Made by a program: the position numbers and the translations under genes. The notes under the pieces were generated by a model. The model made no database searches. It had not been told where the DNA came from and worked only from the letters and a program-made list of their open reading frames with translations. A DNA stretch of 42,506 bases from Elusimicrobiota bacterium (GTDB lineage Bacteria > Elusimicrobiota > Elusimicrobia > UBA1565 > UBA9628): assembly GCA_027451985.1 (NCBI GenBank), contig DAIDHS010000021.1, positions 1-42,506 on the forward strand. Reading direction: 5' to 3'. This document shows, one piece after another, positions 16,844 to 23,869 of this stretch (its first letter is position 1; each line of letters starts with the position of its first letter).

Positions 16844-18318
16844 GGCGCGCCTCCCCGATTTTCCGTCAGCCTGGGGCAGAAGGCCAACGCGCGGCGATAA
16901 TCGGCGGCCGCAGCCGCGCTGGCGCCGCTCGCTTTTTCCAGGCGGATCATCAGACCCCAGGTCTCGCAGCGGTAGGGGTTGAGCGCGGCAGCTTTCTTGA
17001 GCGCGCCCAAGGCCCGGGCGGAGACCTCGGGGGAAAGGCGGGGGCCCGGCGCCGCGGCCAAGTCCAGCTCGGCCTTGAGTTCCTCGGCTTCCGGATCCGG
17101 GGCGGCGCGTTCGGAATGCCGCAGCAGGGCGCGCACTTCATCGGGGCTCGCTCCGCTTTTGGCGGCGGCCACCGCGCGCGCCTTCCATTGATCGGCCCGG
17201 AACGCGGCCCAGGCGCGGGAGTCCAAGCCCCAGGCCAGCGCGAGGATTGTCGCGACGGCCGGGATTTTCCAGCGGCCCGGGATGTTGAGGCCTCGCGACG
17301 GCTCGGGTACGCCGTCCGCGGCGAAAAGGCAGAAGAGCCAGAAAATTCCGGGAATGCACAGAGGGTAATCCCACAGGGATTGGATGAGCAAGGCCGCGAT
17401 CGCGAAACGCTTGGGCGCTGAGGCGCGGGGCCAAAGAGCCAGGATGCCGGCCGTCCAGAGCAGGGCGTAGAGAGCGCCGCAGCCTGCGGCGATTTCCAGA
17501 AAATAGTTGTGGGCGTAGAGAGAGCCGAGGGGATCGCCGGGCGCGCGGTAGGCGGGGAACACGTAGGCGAAGGAGCCCGGCCCGTAGCCCAAGAGGGGTT
17601 TGTCGCGGATCATCCGGACCGCGGCCGACCACCACTGCCAGCGGTGGACGGCCGCGGGCGTCTGCAGCTTCAAGGCCAAGGCTCCCAGAGCGAAGACGGC
17701 GACGACGGCTCCCGCAGCCAAGACGGCTTTCGGGATGTTTTTGCGCCCCAGCGCCAGCGCCGCGGCCAAGGATAGCCAAGCGCCCACGCTGCGATCCCAG
17801 AACAGGATGAGCAGAAGCGCCGCAGCCAGGAGCCAATCCGCGGTTTCCCAGGCCGCAGCGAGCCATAAAAGAACCGCTCCCGCCATCAGGTTCTGGTTGG
17901 GAAAAGGCCCCGTCGGACTCGCCTGACCCTGGCGGTAGTGCTGGTAGAAGGCCAAGGCCGCCGCAAGCCACGCGCAGGCGCGCACGGCCTGATCGAGGCG
18001 CTCTCGGCCTGAACGCGGAACCAGGCTCAGACAAGGGAAGACGGCTAGGCCCAGGGCCAGGCTCCGCCAGGCCGGAACGCTGTAGAAGCGGACGGGACTC
18101 AGGAGGGCGGCCAAGCCCGAGACGGCGGCGAGCGTCCCGGACCAAAGCAGAATCTTCCTGGGCGGCAGGGGGAGATAGCCGTTGGCGGCGCGGGCGCAAA
18201 GCCACAGGGCGGCGAGGATTACGCAAAGGCCGAAGGCGAGGGTCTGCGCCCAAAGATCCCACGCGCCCCGCAGCAGGGGCCCGAACGCCGAGAGAAACCC
18301 GATTCCTAAGACCGGCAC
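16840..18318 (-). CDS. O-antigen ligase/polymerase-like (Wzy_C) membrane protein with TPR-like tail
   Basis: 492 residues from GTG 18318, which follows the pilQ stop by seven bases; the pilQ stop itself forms part of an AGGAG ribosome-binding site. About ten membrane helices occupy residues 1-360. The large extracytoplasmic loop contains MIRDKPLLGYGPGSFAYVFP and YAHNYFLEIAAGCG, matching the Wzy_C signature, in which the His is usually important. Residues ~395-492 are soluble and helical with Ala-rich pairs that look like TPR units (ARALGALKKAAALNPYRCETW). Family members ligate lipid-linked glycans to lipid A (WaaL), polymerise O-units (Wzy) or attach glycans to pilins and other proteins (PglL, TfpO). 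The position directly behind pilQ makes protein glycosylation a fair guess, not a demonstrated role. Confidence 0.8.
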   Translation of the reverse strand: MPVLGIGFLSAFGPLLRGAWDLWAQTLAFGLCVILAALWLCARAANGYLPLPPRKILLWSGTLAAVSGLAALLSPVRFYSVPAWRSLALGLAVFPCLSLVPRSGRERLDQAVRACAWLAAALAFYQHYRQGQASPTGPFPNQNLMAGAVLLWLAAAWETADWLLAAALLLILFWDRSVGAWLSLAAALALGRKNIPKAVLAAGAVVAVFALGALALKLQTPAAVHRWQWWSAAVRMIRDKPLLGYGPGSFAYVFPAYRAPGDPLGSLYAHNYFLEIAAGCGALYALLWTAGILALWPRASAPKRFAIAALLIQSLWDYPLCIPGIFWLFCLFAADGVPEPSRGLNIPGRWKIPAVATILALAWGLDSRAWAAFRADQWKARAVAAAKSGASPDEVRALLRHSERAAPDPEAEELKAELDLAAAPGPRLSPEVSARALGALKKAAALNPYRCETWGLMIRLEKASGASAAAAADYRRALAFCPRLTENRGGAP

Positions 18319-18325
18319 CCGGCTC

Positions 18326-20344
18326 CTAGTCCGGCATGATGTTGGGCGTCACGAAGATCAGCAATTCGTTGCGCGTGTGGACCTTGCTGGTGCTTTTGAA
18401 AAGCCAGCCAAGAATCGGGATGTCGCCCAAGAGCGGAATTTTGTTGGTTTCGGTGGCGATCGCGTCGTGGATGAGTCCGCCGATGACGACGGTGTCCCCG
18501 TTTTTGACCATGACGGTGGTCTGCGCGCTGCGGGTGTCGATGCCCGGCGCTCCGGTGGCGGTGTTGCTCGCCGCGGTGGCGGAGGGCTGGCTGATGTTGG
18601 GATTGATGGTCAAGGTGATGCGCCCGTCCGCGTTGATGACGGGAGTGACCGTCAATTCGATGCCTTCCTTGGCGTAATTGACGGTTTGCGGAACGATGGA
18701 TCCCGAGCCCGTGTTCCCCGGGACGACGGTGGTGGTGACGTAAGGGATCTCGGTCGTGACCTGGATGTCGGCCGGCTGATTGTTGAGGGTCGCGATTTTT
18801 GGATCCGAGAGGATTTTGACCTTGCCCGCGGCCGCCTCGGCGCTCAGCGTGAGGTTGAGGATGTAGTTGTTGGTGATTCGGCCCAGGGTCAGGGCGCCCA
18901 AGGGGTTGAGCGTGGTCAGAGGGTTGATGGCGGGGATGTTGACGCCGGTGCCCTGGCCCGCCGAGCCCACGGGATAGAAGGCCGTGGAGCCTCCGCTGGT
19001 GGAACCGGACCCATTCACGTTGATGCTGTTGTTGAGCAATGAAGGGCTGAAAGTGCCGTTGGTGGTCGCCACGCCGATGGGGGCTCCGATGATGTTTGAG
19101 CCATGCTGGTTGATGGTTTGGGCGAAACTGTTCCACTGGATTCCGTAGCCGAGGCTGTTGTTGAGGGACACCTCGACCAGCTTGGCCTCGATGAGCACCT
19201 CCTTGGGGCGCACGTCGAGCTGTTCGACCATTTGGGTGATTTGGGGCATGCTGCTGGGGGACGCGGTGATGATGATGGAATTGGTCTTGCTGTCCGAGAT
19301 GGCCTCGCCGGGGATTTTTTCCGCCGTGATGATTTGCTGGATGGTGGCGGCCAGATCGGCGGCCTTGCTGTAGTTGAGCGGGATTATCTGCGTCGTCGTC
19401 GCCGCTTCGGTCTGCACTTTCTCCAAGGTGGAGGGGGTCAGCACGCGCAAGATGTCGTCGCCGACCTGGACGGTGGTGAGGTTCATCATGTCCAGGACCG
19501 TGCGGAAAGCCTCGTTGAAGGGGACCTTGTTCAGGTGCAGCGTGAGTTGTCCCTGGACGTCGGGGCCGTAGATGATGTTGATCCCGGCTTTGGCGGCGAA
19601 AAGCTGGAAAACGTCGTGGATGTCGGTCTGATCGAAGTCGAGCGAGATTTTTTCCTTGGAAAGCCGGCTGAGGATGTCGACGGGCGCTCCCTGGCCGGCG
19701 TCGGCGTCCGAAGGCGCCTGCGCGGCCGGCGTGGCGGCGCGATCCGTCGCGGTCAGAGCTGAGGGAGCGGCCGCTGCTTGCGCCGCGGGCGGCGTCTTCA
19801 CGGGCTTTGTTTGGACCACTTCCCGCGCTGACTGCATGATGGCCGTTTCCGGCGCAGCCTTTGCCTGAACCGCCGCAGGTTCGGTCGCCGTTGGCGCGGC
19901 CCTTGCGGCCGTCTTGAGCGCGGCCTGGGCCGCGAGGCTGACCAGGAGGTCGTTCCCATCAGCCATGACGCGGTAGGCGGCGGCCTTGCTCAGGTCGATG
20001 ACCACGCGGGCGACGGGCACCGGCGCGGTCTTGAACTGTCCGGCGCGGACGTCCTTGAGCACTCCGCCTTGCCCAGGAAAGTTTTTTTGGCCGATCCGGT
20101 AGTCGGCGTTGGAAATCTGAAGCACGATGCGGGGCGGCTGCGAGAGGATGAAGTCCTGGTAAGAAGCGTGCCCGTCAAGGCCGACGCGGACCTCGCCGCC
20201 TTTAATGATGATGGAGCGCACCACAACGGGAGGCTGGACGGAAGCCCCGGCCTCGTCCGCGGCGAAGACGGAAGACGCCGCCAAGAGCAGGGCGAGGACC
20301 CCGGCCATCGATTTTTCGATCCTGCGCGTCAATCCGTGTGCCAT
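18326..20344 (-). CDS. pilQ: Type IV pilus secretin PilQ
   Basis: 672 residues from ATG 20344, which has GGAGG seven bases upstream; a much longer open frame extends upstream inside pilO but has no ribosome-binding site and no homology. Order of parts: signal peptide ending VFAAD (~1-29), one AMIN peptidoglycan-binding domain (~42-140), an Ala/Pro linker (~140-222), a secretin/TonB short N-terminal domain (~230-305, with DFDQTDIHDVFQLFA), a secretin N domain (~317-378, NYSKAADLAATIQQIIT), then the C-terminal secretin channel with VEVSLNNSLGYGIQW and the terminal PLLGDIPILGWLF followed by ELLIFVTP. It forms the outer-membrane ring through which the pilus emerges. No PilP gene is found beside it. 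Confidence 0.95.
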   Translation of the reverse strand: MAHGLTRRIEKSMAGVLALLLAASSVFAADEAGASVQPPVVVRSIIIKGGEVRVGLDGHASYQDFILSQPPRIVLQISNADYRIGQKNFPGQGGVLKDVRAGQFKTAPVPVARVVIDLSKAAAYRVMADGNDLLVSLAAQAALKTAARAAPTATEPAAVQAKAAPETAIMQSAREVVQTKPVKTPPAAQAAAAPSALTATDRAATPAAQAPSDADAGQGAPVDILSRLSKEKISLDFDQTDIHDVFQLFAAKAGINIIYGPDVQGQLTLHLNKVPFNEAFRTVLDMMNLTTVQVGDDILRVLTPSTLEKVQTEAATTTQIIPLNYSKAADLAATIQQIITAEKIPGEAISDSKTNSIIITASPSSMPQITQMVEQLDVRPKEVLIEAKLVEVSLNNSLGYGIQWNSFAQTINQHGSNIIGAPIGVATTNGTFSPSLLNNSINVNGSGSTSGGSTAFYPVGSAGQGTGVNIPAINPLTTLNPLGALTLGRITNNYILNLTLSAEAAAGKVKILSDPKIATLNNQPADIQVTTEIPYVTTTVVPGNTGSGSIVPQTVNYAKEGIELTVTPVINADGRITLTINPNISQPSATAASNTATGAPGIDTRSAQTTVMVKNGDTVVIGGLIHDAIATETNKIPLLGDIPILGWLFKSTSKVHTRNELLIFVTPNIMPD

Positions 20345-20363
20345 GAACAAGCCTCCGATCGCC

Positions 20364-20939
20364 TCAGCCTTTATATTGGTAGGCGATGAGGGTAAAGTGC
20401 GCCGGGATAAGCCCGGCGGTGTTGGGTGCGCCGTAGGCCGCGTCGGCCGCGTTGAAAATGCGTTCCTGGAGCGAGAGCGCGGCGAAGAACCGCCCGATGT
20501 CGTTGTATGTCCCTTGGATGGAAACGGAGAAATCAATCTCGTTGAAGAATCCCCTGCCGATCGCTTTTTGGGACGCGAAGCTTTGGAGTTGGACGTGGTA
20601 CTCCTCGGCCAGATCGCTGACCGAGACGAGGACGGCCGGGATGTCCTCGTTCTGGGGCAGACGCTGGCTGGCTTCGGCGGCCGCTTGGTTGAGCAGGGCA
20701 AGTTCTAAGTCGAGGCGGTGCTTTTTCTGCGCCTCCTGGGTCGCGCGGGCGATTTTCGCGTCCACGTCCGAAAGGTTCTTGTGCTCGGCCGCGATTTGCC
20801 CCGAGAGCGGGAGCCAGAGGAGCCAGAGGTAAAGGGAGAGAAGCGCGGCCGCGCCGCCCGCCGCGGCGGCCAGCGCCTGCTGGGCCTTCTTGTCGAGCGA
20901 AATCTGCTTGACCTTCAGTTTCAGGTTCTGGATATTCAT
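20364..20939 (-). CDS. pilO: Type IV pilus inner-membrane platform protein PilO
   Basis: 191 residues. A short cytoplasmic start is followed by one membrane helix (about 27-47, GGAAALLSLYLWLLWLPL), a coiled coil (~50-95, KNLSDVDAKIARATQEAQKK), and a ferredoxin-like periplasmic domain with the PilO signature FSVSIQGTYNDIGRFFAAL. It pairs with PilN to link the PilM ring to the outer parts of the machine. It begins 8 bp after pilN ends and is followed 19 bp later by pilQ. Length and fold match PilO (~200 residues). Confidence 0.92.
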   Translation of the reverse strand: MNIQNLKLKVKQISLDKKAQQALAAAAGGAAALLSLYLWLLWLPLSGQIAAEHKNLSDVDAKIARATQEAQKKHRLDLELALLNQAAAEASQRLPQNEDIPAVLVSVSDLAEEYHVQLQSFASQKAIGRGFFNEIDFSVSIQGTYNDIGRFFAALSLQERIFNAADAAYGAPNTAGLIPAHFTLIAYQYKG

Positions 20940-20947
20940 GGCGTTCG

Positions 20948-21511
20948 CTAGAGGCTCGGCGTGTAGGTGGCGTTGAGGGTGAACGAGTAGGCCAACTGCG
21001 GAGCCTGGCCCTGGGCGGAGACCGCGCCCAGGACGACTGAGCTAAAACGCCCGGAGCTTTGCATTGCGCCGATCCAGCGCGCGATGTCGCCGTTGCTCTG
21101 CGCCCGGGCGCTGATCGAAATCTTGAGGGTCGTGCCCTCGTTTCCGCCGCCTGTGGTGGTCAGGTCTTGAATTTGGACACCCGCGGGCGCGACGCGCGCG
21201 AGGTCGGACATGAAGTCGGGATAGAGCGGGCGATCCTTGAGCAGGCCATTGATGACGTTGAGGCGATCCCGGATGCCGTTCTCGGTCTTCTGCAACTCCT
21301 GGACCTCGGAGACCAGGACCTGAAGCTTCTTGAGCTTTTCGGCGGCCTGCGCCGACTGGGCCTGCAGGCTTCTCAGGCGCAGGTACTGTCCGGAGGAGAT
21401 GAGTCCGAGCACGAGGATGAGGGCCGCGCCCGCGCCCGCGCCCTTGATGATGAACTGCTTCTGGCGCGCCTTGTCCAGGATTTCCTGCGGGACGAGGTTA
21501 ATTCGGATCAT
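20948..21511 (-). CDS. pilN: Type IV pilus inner-membrane platform protein PilN
   Basis: 187 residues. It opens with MIRINLVPQEILDKAR, the INLLP-type PilM-binding motif of PilN. One membrane helix follows (about 22-43), then a coiled coil (LQAQSAQAAEKLKKLQVL) and a small periplasmic domain ending in a strand-rich segment (LAYSFTLNATY). The start overlaps the pilM stop by four bases (ATGA), giving translational coupling that suits a stoichiometric PilM-PilN complex. It heterodimerises with PilO in the alignment subcomplex. Confidence 0.93.
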   Translation of the reverse strand: MIRINLVPQEILDKARQKQFIIKGAGAGAALILVLGLISSGQYLRLRSLQAQSAQAAEKLKKLQVLVSEVQELQKTENGIRDRLNVINGLLKDRPLYPDFMSDLARVAPAGVQIQDLTTTGGGNEGTTLKISISARAQSNGDIARWIGAMQSSGRFSSVVLGAVSAQGQAPQLAYSFTLNATYTPSL

Positions 21512-22659
21512 GGCGCTCCACCCGCGCAGCGCAGAGCCAGGCCCATCGCGACGGCAAAAGAGGGCGAAAGCTCCGGCGGGAAGTCTTCCGGGACTTTTTT
21601 GAGCACGGCCACGGGGTTGAGAAGGTTCACGGGAACCTTGAGATCTTCAGAGAGAAAATGAGGCAGGTTCCTAAGCCGAGCGCTGCCGCCGGAGAGCGCG
21701 ACGCCGCTGATGACGCGGTCCGGCCCCTGGGAGAGATAGAAGTCTACGGAGCGGTGCACCTCGGTGACGAGGTCCTTGATCACCTGGGCCGCGGCCGCGG
21801 CCGCAGCCAGTTCGTCGGTCTTCTGATCCTGCAGCGCCCGCGCCTTTTCCTCGTCGAGAAAAAGCCCGCATGATTTCTTGAGCTCCTCGGCCCGGGCGTA
21901 GTCGCAGGAGAGCTCCTTCATGACGGCCTTGGTGACGGCATGGCCGCCGATGAACACGTCGCGCACGACGCGCGTGCCGCCGCCCGCGATGAGGGAGAGG
22001 TTGGTCGCGGAATGCCCGATGTTGAGGCAGAGGACGGCGCCTTGCCCGTCCTGCCTGGAAAGGCGCGTCTGGACGTTTTCCAAGGCGAAGGAGTCGACGT
22101 CGATGAGGGCGGGAGAAAGTCCGGCGGCCTGCAGAATCTCCACCCGCGAGGAGACCAAGTCCCGCTTGGCCGCGACCAGCACGGTGTCCATTTTTTTTTG
22201 CCCGTCTTCCTCCGCTTCGCCCAGAACATGGAAGCTCAGCTGGACCTCGTTGATGTCGAAGGGGATGAAGGGCTCGGCCTCGATGGGCAGGACCGCGGCG
22301 AGTTCGGCCGGGCTCAGGCTCGGGAAGCGGACGTAGCGCACCAGCACGGAATTGCCCGACAAAGACGTCGCCGCGCGCTTGAGCTTGAGGTTTTTGGTGG
22401 AGAGCACTTGGCGCAGCAAATCGATGGTTTTGGCTTTGCGGTCGTCCGCGGAAGCTTCCGCGTCAATGTCGACGGGAGCGTGCGCCCAGGCCTTGAGTTC
22501 CAATCCGTCGGCTCCTTGGGCGACGAGGGCGATTTTGAGCGAAGATGCGCCCAAGTCGGCCGCCAGGATGGGCCCCCCGGCCAGGAGGGACCGCACCCTG
22601 TTTCGGGCGTCGCCTAAAACCACGCCTGCCTGAGCCTTCAGTTTGGACCAATTAGCCAT
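21508..22659 (-). CDS. pilM: Type IV pilus actin-like ATPase PilM
   Basis: 383 residues with an actin/FtsA-like fold. The phosphate-1 motif is LAADLGASSLKIAL (about 31-44) and the second nucleotide loop is CLNIGHSATNLSLI. The adenosine-side motif is VALSGGSARLRNL near the C-terminus. The PilN-binding face includes RFPSLSPAELAAVLPIEAE. PilM rings sit on the cytoplasmic side and hold the PilN tail. It is the first gene of the operon running to the GT4 gene. No Shine-Dalgarno sequence lies directly before the ATG; the upstream ~110-nt leader carries a terminator-like hairpin. Confidence 0.94.
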   Translation of the reverse strand: MANWSKLKAQAGVVLGDARNRVRSLLAGGPILAADLGASSLKIALVAQGADGLELKAWAHAPVDIDAEASADDRKAKTIDLLRQVLSTKNLKLKRAATSLSGNSVLVRYVRFPSLSPAELAAVLPIEAEPFIPFDINEVQLSFHVLGEAEEDGQKKMDTVLVAAKRDLVSSRVEILQAAGLSPALIDVDSFALENVQTRLSRQDGQGAVLCLNIGHSATNLSLIAGGGTRVVRDVFIGGHAVTKAVMKELSCDYARAEELKKSCGLFLDEEKARALQDQKTDELAAAAAAAQVIKDLVTEVHRSVDFYLSQGPDRVISGVALSGGSARLRNLPHFLSEDLKVPVNLLNPVAVLKKVPEDFPPELSPSFAVAMGLALRCAGGAP

Positions 22660-22679
22660 TTAAGCCGTCGCCGGCGAAT

Positions 22680-22731
22680 AAAAAACGCCGAAAGACCTCC
22701 TGCGGTGGAGGCCGTTCTCGGCGCGTTTTTT
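22680..22731 (-). terminator. Terminator-like hairpin in the pilM leader
   Basis: An inverted repeat with arms CGCCGA (22686-22691) and TCGGCG (22718-22723), an inner stem CCTCC (22696-22700)/GGAGG (22707-22711), and six A on one flank and six T on the other. Read on the minus strand it ends in TTTTTTATT about 20 bases before the pilM ATG, as an intrinsic terminator would. It reads symmetrically, but no gene ends here: both flanking genes point away. An attenuator or leader regulatory structure is therefore more likely than an end-of-gene terminator. Confidence 0.6.
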
Positions 22732-22775
22732 GAGAATCACGGAGGCGCATCCGAAATTTTCGGCGGCCAGTAACA

Positions 22776-22804
22776 TTAATATCAGGTCCAGCCCTGTTTG
22801 TCAA
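22776..22804 (-). promoter_or_regulatory. Promoter of the pilMNOQ-glycan operon
   Basis: TTGACA (22799-22804) and TATTAA (22776-22781) on the minus strand, separated by exactly 17 bp, a near-consensus housekeeping promoter. The start is expected near 22769, giving a leader of about 110 nt before pilM. Confidence 0.75.
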
Positions 22805-22863
22805 GGCTTTTCGCGTGACGAAGGAGCGCTGGTGGGATTCGCGGGGGCCCATATAAGATTTGA

Positions 22864-22869
22864 TACGAT
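22864..22869 (+). promoter_or_regulatory. -10 element before the GT9 gene
   Basis: TACGAT preceded by TGA (an extended -10), with 10 bases before the ATG at 22880, so the predicted leader is about four nucleotides. TATAAG near 22852 is an alternative that would give a longer leader. No clear -35 or ribosome-binding site. Confidence 0.45.
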
Positions 22870-22879
22870 ACGCCAATTC

Positions 22880-23869
22880 ATGAGCGCGCCTTCAAGCCGG
22901 ACGCCGCCCGCCGCGCATCGGCGCCGCCCGCGCGTGCTCATCGTCAAGATCGGCGCCCTGGGCGACGTCGTCCGGACCACGCCGCTCTTAAGAGCTCTCC
23001 CGGCCGACGTTTACTGGATTACCAGCCGCGAAGCGCTGGAACTTCTGCCCCGCCAAGCCCTGGCCGGGGCTTGCGATCTGCCGTCGTGCGGAAAATTCTC
23101 CGGCATTCGTTTTGACGCGGTGTTTTCTCTTGAAGAGGATGCGGCGGCGGCGGCGGCGGCCTCCGGGTTCGCGGCCGACCGGTTCGTCGGGATCAAGCCC
23201 GGCAGGCGGGAAAAACTCGTCTACACCGAGTCCTCGGCGCCTTGGTTCGATATGGGGCTCGTTTCGCGCCTGGGCCGGCGCCGTGCGGACGCGCTCAAGA
23301 AGAAAAACAGGTCAAGCTACCAGGAAATTCTTTTCTCCATGGCGGGCCTGCGATTTCGGGGGGAGGCGTACTGGATTGAGCGCGGCCGCTCCTCCGCGTC
23401 CGCGCCGCCAAGATTCCACGGCGCCCTGCGCGTCGGCCTCGAACCGCGCGCGGGTGAGCGCTGGCTCGGCAAGGTTTGGGGAGGCTATGATGAGTTGGCG
23501 CGTCGGCTACGGGCCGCGGGCGTCTCCGTACGCGTCCTTAGGCAAAGGCGCCGCCTCCTGGATTACGTTTCCGACATCGCCGGCTGCGACGCCATCGTGT
23601 CCGGAGACACTTTGGCCATGCACTTGGCCTTGGCCTTGGGCAAGCCGACGACGGCCGTTTTCACCTGTACGAGCCCCTGGGAAATCCACGGCTACGGCCG
23701 CCTGGAGAAAGTCGTCAGCCCGAGGCTTCTGCGCGATTTTTACAGGCGGGACTTGGCGCCGGGAGCCGCGCCGGTACCCGTTGAAAAAGTCTTTGCCGCC
23801 TTGAATCGAGCGCTCGACAAGGCCAAGCTGCCGATCAGGCATGCGCGGTCGTCCGGCAAGACCCCGTAA
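22880..23869 (+). CDS. GT9-family (heptosyltransferase-like) glycosyltransferase
   Basis: 329 residues from ATG 22880; an earlier in-frame start at 22730 lies inside the pilM leader hairpin region and is rejected. The N-terminus LIVKIGALGDVVRTTPLLRAL is the classic GT9/heptosyltransferase opening. The C-terminal half has IVSGDTLAMHLALALGKPTTAVF, the donor-binding motif in which heptosyltransferases read D-(T/S)-x-x-x-H. ADP-heptose or a similar sugar for lipopolysaccharide core is likely. A run of seven alanines (residues ~80-87) is coded by consecutive GCG. Its last 130 bp overlap the convergent membrane-protein gene. Confidence 0.85.
   Translation: MSAPSSRTPPAAHRRRPRVLIVKIGALGDVVRTTPLLRALPADVYWITSREALELLPRQALAGACDLPSCGKFSGIRFDAVFSLEEDAAAAAAASGFAADRFVGIKPGRREKLVYTESSAPWFDMGLVSRLGRRRADALKKKNRSSYQEILFSMAGLRFRGEAYWIERGRSSASAPPRFHGALRVGLEPRAGERWLGKVWGGYDELARRLRAAGVSVRVLRQRRRLLDYVSDIAGCDAIVSGDTLAMHLALALGKPTTAVFTCTSPWEIHGYGRLEKVVSPRLLRDFYRRDLAPGAAPVPVEKVFAALNRALDKAKLPIRHARSSGKTP

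Noticed and set aside
20345-20701. N-terminal extension of PilQ by ~119 residues
   Set aside because: The extra part is the antiparallel-frame shadow of pilO, lacks homology, and would place the signal peptide internally; GGAGG fits ATG 20344.
22695-22712. AGGAGGT in the pilM leader as a Shine-Dalgarno for a small ORF or pilM
   Set aside because: It lies about 35 bases from the pilM ATG, has no start codon at a working distance, and forms part of the hairpin stem.
22680-22804. c-di-GMP (GEMM) riboswitch in the pilM leader
   Set aside because: Attractive for pilus control, but the conserved GCAAACC and GAAA-loop elements were not found in the leader.
23138-23165. GCG repeat in the GT9 gene as a phase-variable tract
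   Set aside because: Trinucleotide units keep the frame, so copy changes would only alter a poly-Ala loop; in this GC-rich, Ala-rich genome such runs are common.
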